A stretch of 17,801 bases of DNA from RGIG4140 sp045655105 (GTDB taxonomy: Bacteria > Pseudomonadota > Alphaproteobacteria > CAAHEQ01 > UBA3637): assembly GCA_045655105.1 (NCBI GenBank), contig JAZOOQ010000092.1:1-17801 (forward strand), written 5' to 3'. Below the pieces are notes generated by a model, which saw nothing but the letters and a program-made list of their open reading frames with translations, was not told where the DNA came from and searched no databases. Of this stretch, positions 12,951-17,801 are shown piece by piece. The position numbers and the translations under genes were made by a program. The first letter of the stretch is position 1. Every line of letters begins with the position of its first letter.

Positions 12951-14235
12951 TTCTTATTTATATTTTCATCAACCGCTTGAACAAACAGATCCGATCGTTT
13001 CTCGTATGATAACAAAGGAATTATGGCGTCAACAAGATCACATTGAGTTGATTGCTTCTGAAAATATTGTTTCAAAAGCCGTTTTGCAAGCAGCGGGTAG
13101 TGTGTTAACGAATAAATATGCAGAAGGATATGCGGCAAAGCGCTATTATCATGGATGTGAATATGTGGATGAAGTGGAAGTTTTGGCAATTGAAAGAGCT
13201 AAAAAGCTTTTTAATGCTGCTTATGCAAATGTTCAACCACATTCTGGTTCTCAAGCAAATGCTGCCGTTTATTTGGCTCTTTTAGATCCGCAAGATACGA
13301 TTTTGGGAATGGGCTTAGATGCGGGCGGTCATTTAACGCATGGATATAAAGCTTCTTCATCAGGCAAATATTATAACAGTGTTTCTTATGGTTTAAATTC
13401 AGATGGCTATATCGATTATGATGGGCTTGAAGCTTTGGCATTGGCTCACAAACCAAGATTAATTATTGCAGGAGGATCAGCCTATCCTCGAACAATTGAT
13501 TATAAAAAATTTAAGACGATTGCAGATAAAGTTGGAGCTTATTTAATGGTTGATATGGCTCACTTTGCAGGTCTTGTTGCTGGTGGTGTTCTTGAAAATC
13601 CATTGAATTATGCTGATGTTGTAACAACAACAACGCATAAAACATTGCGTGGTCCAAGAGGTGGGATGATTTTAACAAACAATAAAGAAATTGCTAAAAA
13701 AATCAATTCTGCTGTTTTCCCTGGTTTACAAGGTGGTCCATTAATGCATATTATTGCAGCAAAAGCTGTTGCTTTTGGGGAAGATTTATCTCCTTCATTT
13801 AAAGAATATGCTCAAAAAGTTGTTCAAAATGCAGGTATTTTAGCTAAAACCTTAAAAACAAACGGATATGATCTTGTTTCAGGTGGAACGGATACACATT
13901 TGATTTTGCTTGATTTAAGAAGCAAAGGATTAACTGGATCAGCTTCATGTGATGCGTTGGCAAGAGCTGGCATTATTTGCAATAAAAATAGTGTTCCAAA
14001 TGATCCTGAAAAACCAACAGTAACATCTGGTTTACGTGTGGGAACTCCAGCTGGAACAACAAGAGGCTTTGGATCTAAAGAATTTGAAGAAATTGGTTTG
14101 ATGATTGTTGAAATTTTAAATGCACTTCAAAAAGGCGAAGAAGAATCAGAAAAAGCCATTTTATCAGTTCAAAAAAGAGTGAAAGAAATGTGCTTAAAAT
14201 TCCCAATTTATGATGAAGGGAAGGGATTGATTTAA
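12937..14235 (+). CDS. glyA: Serine hydroxymethyltransferase
   Basis: PLP enzyme converting serine and tetrahydrofolate to glycine and 5,10-methylene-THF, the main source of one-carbon units. The 432-residue protein is of normal length. Motifs: ELIASENIVS (37-46), NKYAEGYAAKRYYHGCEYVDEVE (59-81), PHSGSQANAAVY (101-112), VDMAHFAGLVAGG (205-217), the PLP lysine K235 in TTTHKTLRGPRGG, and FPGLQGGP after it. The start lies inside the end of rpiB, with GGAG about ten bases upstream. Its stop overlaps the nrdR start by one base (TAATG), suggesting translational coupling. Confidence 0.97.
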   Translation: MTLNNSYLYFHQPLEQTDPIVSRMITKELWRQQDHIELIASENIVSKAVLQAAGSVLTNKYAEGYAAKRYYHGCEYVDEVEVLAIERAKKLFNAAYANVQPHSGSQANAAVYLALLDPQDTILGMGLDAGGHLTHGYKASSSGKYYNSVSYGLNSDGYIDYDGLEALALAHKPRLIIAGGSAYPRTIDYKKFKTIADKVGAYLMVDMAHFAGLVAGGVLENPLNYADVVTTTTHKTLRGPRGGMILTNNKEIAKKINSAVFPGLQGGPLMHIIAAKAVAFGEDLSPSFKEYAQKVVQNAGILAKTLKTNGYDLVSGGTDTHLILLDLRSKGLTGSASCDALARAGIICNKNSVPNDPEKPTVTSGLRVGTPAGTTRGFGSKEFEEIGLMIVEILNALQKGEEESEKAILSVQKRVKEMCLKFPIYDEGKGLI

Positions 14236-14693
14236 TGAAGTGTCCTTTTTGTGGAAAATATGCTAGTCAGGTAAAGGATTCAAGACCAAGTGATGATGGC
14301 ACATCGATTAGACGGCGGCGCATTTGTTCTGAATGTGGTGGCCGGTTTACAACATTTGAATATGTTCAAAGCCAAGATTTAATCGTTGTGAAGAAAAATG
14401 ATGTTAGAGTGCCATTTGAACGCGAAAAATTATATCGATCAATTCAATTAGCGTTAAGAAAGCGCGAAGTTGATGAAGAAATTATTGATCAAATTGTTGC
14501 TGGGATTATTCAATCTCTTGAAGAAAAAGGAATGGTTGAAATCCGGTCAAATGAAATTGGCGAATTGGTGATGAATTCGTTATTAAAAATTGATAAGGTG
14601 GCGTATGTTCGGTATGCCTCGGTTTATAAGAATTTTACAACTATGGAAGATTTTAAAGATTTTGCTGCTAAATTAATGGAGGGCGAAGAATGA
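14235..14693 (+). CDS. nrdR: Transcriptional repressor NrdR
   Basis: Zinc-ribbon/ATP-cone repressor of ribonucleotide reductase genes, sensing ATP/dATP. The 152-residue protein has the four zinc cysteines C3, C6, C31 and C34, the basic DNA-binding stretch IRRRRIC, and RFTTFEY before the ATP-cone domain (~49-139, with VVKKNDVRVPFEREKLYRSI). It is full length. Its target nrd genes are not in the window. It overlaps glyA by one base and nusB by four (ATGA), so it is translated as part of the operon. Confidence 0.95.
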   Translation: MKCPFCGKYASQVKDSRPSDDGTSIRRRRICSECGGRFTTFEYVQSQDLIVVKKNDVRVPFEREKLYRSIQLALRKREVDEEIIDQIVAGIIQSLEEKGMVEIRSNEIGELVMNSLLKIDKVAYVRYASVYKNFTTMEDFKDFAAKLMEGEE

Positions 14694-15169
14694 GTGATGT
14701 GAATCCAACACAAAAGTTTACAAATGCACGTTTAATGGCTGTGCAAGCTGGTTATGCTAAAGAAGTTTCAGAAGAAATGTGGGATAAAATTATCTCTAAG
14801 TTTTTGCTTGGAGAAATTGGTGGTCAAGTGATTGAAGATGGTGTTGCTGGAAGAGAAAAATATGTTGATCTTCAACCAGCAGATGCCGCTTTATTCACAT
14901 CTATTGTGAAAGAATATCAAGATAAAGAAGATATGATTAATGAAATCATTCGTTCGAATTTAGGGGAAACTCTTGATTTTGAAAGAATGGAATTGTTGCT
15001 TAAATGTATTTTAAGAATGGGTATTGCTGAATTTTATGCTAATCCAGATTTGCCAGCACCAATCATTGTGAACGAATATGTTGATATGACTCGGGCCTTT
15101 TTCAGTGGTACGGAAGCAAAAATTGTGAATGCAATTTTGGATAAATTTGCCAAAGTTGTAAGAGGATAG
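14690..15169 (+). CDS. nusB: Transcription antitermination factor NusB
   Basis: An all-helical RNA-binding protein that, with NusE (S10), binds boxA and supports rRNA antitermination. The 159-residue sequence has the family hallmarks ARLMAVQAGYA near the N-terminus, LLLKCILRMGIAEF and PAPIIVNEYVDMTRAFF in the middle, and VNAILDKFAKVVRG at the end. ATGA overlap with nrdR implies coupled translation. In many alphaproteobacteria riboflavin genes stand between nrdR and nusB; they are absent here. A strong terminator follows 21 bases after the stop. Confidence 0.93.
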   Translation: MSDVNPTQKFTNARLMAVQAGYAKEVSEEMWDKIISKFLLGEIGGQVIEDGVAGREKYVDLQPADAALFTSIVKEYQDKEDMINEIIRSNLGETLDFERMELLLKCILRMGIAEFYANPDLPAPIIVNEYVDMTRAFFSGTEAKIVNAILDKFAKVVRG

Positions 15170-15190
15170 TTTATATTTTGTTATTTTGAT

Positions 15191-15227
15191 AATAAAGAGC
15201 TTTTTTATGGGCTCTTTATTTTATTTT
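15191..15227 (+). terminator. Intrinsic terminator of the rpiB-glyA-nrdR-nusB operon
   Basis: AATAAAGAGC (15191-15200) and GCTCTTTATT (15211-15220) form a perfect 10-bp stem with a 10-base loop, followed by TTATTTTT. It ends just before the next gene's ATG at 15229, leaving almost no room for that gene's ribosome-binding site. Confidence 0.8.
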
Positions 15228-15228
15228 T

Positions 15229-15903
15229 ATGGGTTGTAACGTGAAAGATTTTGTTGAAACAGAACGCTTAATTATGCACCGTCATATTTTTGAAGATGGT
15301 ACATTGTTTCAACAAATGAAGAAAAAGCGAACAGCATCTTCCCCTTTGGCATTAGCTGCATTTATTAAGAATAATAAAGAAGTCACAGATGGGATTTTTG
15401 GTTGGTGGTTAGATATTTCCTCGCCATATTCAGCGGCTTTTCATATCAAAGAAGATGAGCATTTGTGGCGACATAAAGAACAATTACAATATTATTTATA
15501 TGATAAAAAAACGGCAAATTGCATTGGCATTTTTTGTGCTTTGATAAAAGAGAATGTTGCAGATGTTTTAGTTTGGTTGACAAAAGAAGCACAACGAAAT
15601 GGATATGCTGTTGAAGGGGCAAAAGCCTTTGAAAAAGAACTTTTTTTAACTTTAGGGTTAGATGTTGTTCAATATAGGTGCTATCAACATAACCCAAGTA
15701 AACAAAGGGTAGGGGCTTTTTTAAAGTTTTTGGATTATGATGCGCCAAAAGAAGATGAATGCGTTCTTGTTTGGATTAAAAAAAGAGCCAGTTTTTTATC
15801 AAAAAATGGTTTAATTGGAAGAAAAATCCAATCTGCAAGTGCGGTCACAAGTTCATTTTTTAAAAGAATTAAAATGGCTTTAGGTTTTGGAAGAGCTGAT
15901 TAA
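15229..15903 (+). CDS. GNAT-family N-acetyltransferase (RimJ/RimL-like)
   Basis: A 224-residue protein whose ETERLIMHR start, GIFCALI strand, ADVLVWLTKEAQRNGYAVEGAKAF (motif A, acetyl-CoA loop QRNGYA at 122-127) and NPSKQRVGAFLKFLDY (155-170, the N-x-x-S plus GF-like end) fit the GNAT fold of the RimJ/RimL type. Acetyl transfer from acetyl-CoA to an amine is expected; the substrate is unknown. About 45 basic, partly amphipathic residues follow the domain (RKIQSASAVTSSFFKRIKMALGFG), which may contact membrane or nucleic acid. The start is uncertain: neither ATG 15229 nor GTG 15241 has a visible Shine-Dalgarno, and the nusB terminator ends directly before it. Confidence 0.7.
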   Translation: MGCNVKDFVETERLIMHRHIFEDGTLFQQMKKKRTASSPLALAAFIKNNKEVTDGIFGWWLDISSPYSAAFHIKEDEHLWRHKEQLQYYLYDKKTANCIGIFCALIKENVADVLVWLTKEAQRNGYAVEGAKAFEKELFLTLGLDVVQYRCYQHNPSKQRVGAFLKFLDYDAPKEDECVLVWIKKRASFLSKNGLIGRKIQSASAVTSSFFKRIKMALGFGRAD

Positions 15904-15917
15904 TTTTTTAAATTATC

Positions 15918-15940
15918 AATGATATTAAATCATTTTATTT
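15918..15940 (+). terminator. Weak hairpin after the GNAT gene
   Basis: AATGAT (15918-15923) and ATCATT (15929-15934) form a short AT-rich stem followed by TTATTT. It is a poor terminator candidate. The gap 15904-16273 is otherwise AT-rich and without a convincing gene; it holds the inverted leader fragment and a promoter listed separately. Confidence 0.25.
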
Positions 15941-15995
15941 GAAATCTTTTTTGATAAAAAGGTTTATTTTTTAATGAGTTAGATGTGCTGTTTAG

Positions 15996-16021
15996 GTCGG
16001 AAATTTAAGGGTCGTTAGATT
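15996..16021 (-). repeat. Orphan inverted fragment of the autotransporter leader
   Basis: The reverse complement of these 26 bases equals bases 1-26 of the window with one mismatch (position 13), and 18 of them match 16274-16291 with the same mismatch. No autotransporter start follows it on the minus strand; the next gene in that direction is the 3' end of the GNAT gene, on the opposite strand. It faces the leader at 16274, making an inverted repeat around about 250 bases. Confidence 0.7.
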
Positions 16022-16228
16022 TGGCAAGAAATAAGTGGTAAAATAAAGGCTTTTTTAAGGGAAATTTTGCTTGTTTTTCTGAATAAAAAACATAAAAAAA
16101 GCGTTTTTTATCAAATTTTATGCAATTTTTTAATAAAAAATAATTCTTTAAAATCAATTAATTATAAGAAAAGAGAGAAAAAAGATATATTTTTTTTGAA
16201 AATTTTTGGCCCTGAAATTCAAAACCCA

Positions 16229-16237
16229 TGGTATAAT
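16229..16237 (+). promoter_or_regulatory. Extended -10 promoter of autotransporter gene 2
   Basis: TG-G-TATAAT, a perfect extended -10, at 16229-16237. A -35 is weak (TTGGCC at 16206-16211 is too far at 20 bases), which extended -10 promoters tolerate. A start near 16244 would put the whole conserved leader in a 5' untranslated region of about 120 bases. It lies between the two inverted leader copies. Confidence 0.55.
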
Positions 16238-16273
16238 GAAAGTATAGAGGGATGAAAATAGGGAATAAAAAAT

Positions 16274-16363
16274 GACCGTTAAATTTCCGACTTTTCGTCT
16301 TAAACAGTTAACAAAAGGAAAAAGCCATGTAGATATTTTTCATCATTTTTAAGGAGGCATCTG
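16274..16363 (+). promoter_or_regulatory. Conserved 5' leader of autotransporter gene 2
   Basis: Second copy of the leader at 9-100. It keeps GACCGTTAAATTTCCGAC (16274-16291) plus 13 more identical bases, TTAACAAAAGGA (16308-16319) and the Shine-Dalgarno AAGGAGG (16351-16357), 6 bases before the ATG. The two copies differ by small indels between these blocks, so the blocks look selected rather than merely recent. Confidence 0.75.
16327..16332 (+). other. Minimal start-stop ORF (ATG TAG) in leader 2
   Basis: ATG followed directly by TAG, with AAAAGGA ending 7 bases upstream. It corresponds to ATG TAA at 64-69; the stop differs but remains a stop. Confidence 0.45.
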
Positions 16364-17801
16364 ATGTCATATTATTCAAGAACCGCTTTACGTGAACTTA
16401 AAAAAAGATATTTGAACATTTTGAAAAAATGCTTCCTTGCGAATTTGATGGCATTTTCATGCGTGACACTTTCTTCACCGGTTTTGGCAGAAACAACATT
16501 AACCCCTTCAGAAGAGTTGGAAACAGTTGTTAAAGATTCAAGCAATTTTTCAAGCATAGTTCTTTCATCGGATACAACCATTGATTTAGCTGGCAAAAAT
16601 TTAACATATACGGGTATTACCTCCTCATCTTATGGTGGTGTTTTTTATGTAAATAGTGAAAAAAAACTTGAATTTATAAATTCAGATGAAACAACAGACC
16701 CCTTGCTTTTATTTAAAGATAACACGGCATCCGCATATGGTGGGGCGATTGAGAATTCTGGAGACATCACGTTTGGTGCAGGGTCAACGGCGACATTCAC
16801 GGGTAACACAGCATCCTTTAATGGTGGGGCGATTGATAATGAAGGCTCCATCACGTTTGGTGAGGGTTCAACAGCCACATTCAGTGGTAACACAGCAGAT
16901 ATTGGTGGGGCGATTGAGAATTCTGGAGACATCACGTTTGGTGCAGGGTCAACAGCCACATTCAGTGGAAACACCGCAACCCTTAGAAGTGGGGCGATTG
17001 AGAATTCTGGAGACATCACGTTTGGTGCAGGGTCAACAGCCACATTCAGTGGAAACACGGTAGTACTCCGTGGTGGCGCGATTGGTAATTATAATGGAGG
17101 CGCCATCACGTTTGGTGCTGATTCAACAGCGACATTCAGTGGAAACACGGCATCCAAAGAGGGTGGTGCGATTCGTAATTCTTCTGGAGACATCACGTTT
17201 GATGGAGATTCAACATTCACGGGTAACACAGCATCCTCTGATGGTGGGGCGATTTATAATAAGCAAGGAACCAACACGTTTAATGATAGCTTTTTGTTCA
17301 GTGGTAATACGGTTTCAGGAAGTGATGCCAAAGGGGCAGATATTTATAATGCTGATGCAACCATCGCCTTTGCAAATAAAGAAGGAACCGTTGGTTCTTT
17401 AGATGGAGGGATTTATCAATCTGGTGGCACAATCCAAAAAACAGGTAAAGGAACGCTTATTTTGGGTGATGAAATGGTAAATGGATATGATGGCTCATCT
17501 GAATTTAATCAAACAGAGGGTCTTACCATTGCCAAGACGGATAAACTCAACTTTGCAGCAAGCAACACCATCAGTGGTGGTGAAATCAGAGTTCATGGGG
17601 ATAGCTTGAAAAACTTGACAGCCACTGTGTCAGAAAATGCAATGCTCACCTATTTAACAACCAATGCAGCTGAGCAAACGGTTGGTTTGGGCGGTGTAAG
17701 CATGAGTGGTGGTACACTTGTTTTGGGTGCTTATACAACAGCTCAAAAACAAGCAGATGTTGACTTGTTAAATGGAAGAGTTGTGTCATACACGGATGAT
17801 A
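16364..17801 (+). CDS. Autotransporter adhesin 2, 3' end beyond window
   Basis: An open frame of 479 codons running off the right edge. The signal peptide is residues 1-42 (SRTALRELKKRYLNILKKC, then a hydrophobic core, cleavage after VLA), almost the same as in the first autotransporter; the codons differ mostly at synonymous sites. Residues 119-313 are seven tandem 27-30-residue units of the pattern GNTAxxxGGAIxNSGDITFG.GSTATFS, Chlamydia-Pmp-like FxGN/GGAI repeats forming a beta-helix. Residues ~330-479 match the post-repeat region of autotransporter 1 (TIA...TISGGEIRVHG; LVLGAYT). Linker and beta-barrel would lie outside the window. AAGGAGG precedes the ATG by 6 bases. Its repeat region is richer in G and C than the passenger of gene 1. 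Confidence 0.88.
   Translation, partial: MSYYSRTALRELKKRYLNILKKCFLANLMAFSCVTLSSPVLAETTLTPSEELETVVKDSSNFSSIVLSSDTTIDLAGKNLTYTGITSSSYGGVFYVNSEKKLEFINSDETTDPLLLFKDNTASAYGGAIENSGDITFGAGSTATFTGNTASFNGGAIDNEGSITFGEGSTATFSGNTADIGGAIENSGDITFGAGSTATFSGNTATLRSGAIENSGDITFGAGSTATFSGNTVVLRGGAIGNYNGGAITFGADSTATFSGNTASKEGGAIRNSSGDITFDGDSTFTGNTASSDGGAIYNKQGTNTFNDSFLFSGNTVSGSDAKGADIYNADATIAFANKEGTVGSLDGGIYQSGGTIQKTGKGTLILGDEMVNGYDGSSEFNQTEGLTIAKTDKLNFAASNTISGGEIRVHGDSLKNLTATVSENAMLTYLTTNAAEQTVGLGGVSMSGGTLVLGAYTTAQKQADVDLLNGRVVSYTDD
16718..17302 (+). repeat. In-frame tandem repeats (81-90 bases) in autotransporter 2
   Basis: Seven consecutive units with starts near 16718, 16802, 16886, 16967, 17051, 17141 and 17222. 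The most alike pair shares 70 identical bases: 16905-16974 equals 16989-17058, exactly 84 bases apart. All unit lengths are multiples of three, so gain or loss of units keeps the frame. Later units are more diverged. Confidence 0.85.

Noticed and set aside
1..16021. Composite transposon or invertible 16-kb block bounded by the inverted 26-base copies.
   Set aside because: There is no transposase or recombinase in the window and no target duplication visible, and the core is conserved housekeeping; a past rearrangement is possible but not shown.
16067..16255. A 62-codon plus-strand frame in the gap before autotransporter 2.
   Set aside because: It starts at TTG, has no ribosome-binding site and is Lys/Phe/Ile/Asn-rich as random AT-rich DNA would be; the promoter at 16229 lies inside it.
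16645..17058. Minus-strand open frame of 137 codons with proline-rich repeats (NVAVDPAPNVMSPEFSIAP).
   Set aside because: It is the antisense of the tandem repeats in autotransporter 2. The repetition comes from the plus-strand gene, and there is no ribosome-binding site.
16718..17302. CRISPR array, because of regular repeats with ~84-base period.
   Set aside because: The units are contiguous, coding and in frame, with no constant short repeat and unique spacers, and no cas genes are near.
16686..17402. Two plus-strand frames (16686-17063 and 17070-17402) rich in Arg, Leu and Val.
   Set aside because: They are out-of-frame readings of the same repeat array. The frame from 16364 has the signal peptide, the ribosome-binding site and Pmp-type motifs and stays open to the window edge.

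Overview
The window is a piece of a low-GC chromosome from what is most likely an alphaproteobacterium. The inference rests on the order rpiB-glyA-nrdR-nusB, the fabG-acpP-fabF-mltG block, the basic FGRRKG N-terminus of TrmB and the N-terminal extension of RuvX. Large type V autotransporters with Chlamydia-Pmp-like repeats, together with a glycogen phosphorylase, would fit a host- or gut-associated lineage, but no species can be named from this sequence alone.

Layout: (1) 1-3196, a complete 1031-residue autotransporter adhesin gene with its leader. (2) 3197-3638, a 440-base gene-free stretch full of palindromes and a direct repeat. (3) 3639-4127 on the minus strand, a small unknown gene with a fully consensus promoter and its own terminator. 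(4) 4262-7886, fatty-acid synthesis genes fabG, acpP and fabF followed by the murein transglycosylase gene mltG. (5) 8004-11209, glgP and trmB, almost touching. (6) 11274-11957, a tandem pair of STAS-domain proteins, ending at a bidirectional terminator shared with minus-strand ruvX. (7) 12492-15169, the tightly overlapping operon rpiB-glyA-nrdR-nusB, closed by a terminator. (8) 15229-15903, a GNAT-family acetyltransferase. (9) 15904-16363, a very AT-rich gene-free region with an inverted copy of the autotransporter leader, a promoter and a second leader. (10) 16364 to the window end, a second autotransporter gene, open to the edge, with 84-base in-frame tandem repeats.

The core 4.1-15.2 kb is ordinary housekeeping: lipid and cell-wall synthesis, glycogen use, tRNA modification, one-carbon and pentose metabolism, and transcription factors. 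The interest lies in the two flanking autotransporter loci. They share a noncoding leader with 31 bases of perfect identity, a minimal start-stop ORF (ATG-TAA in one, ATG-TAG in the other) behind its own Shine-Dalgarno, a possible pairing between the main Shine-Dalgarno and signal-peptide codons, and a conserved long signal peptide. A third, inverted fragment of that leader lies between the core and the second gene. I read this as a multi-copy surface-protein family with common post-transcriptional control and possible recombinational or antisense regulation. That reading is inference; the sequence matches themselves are visible directly.
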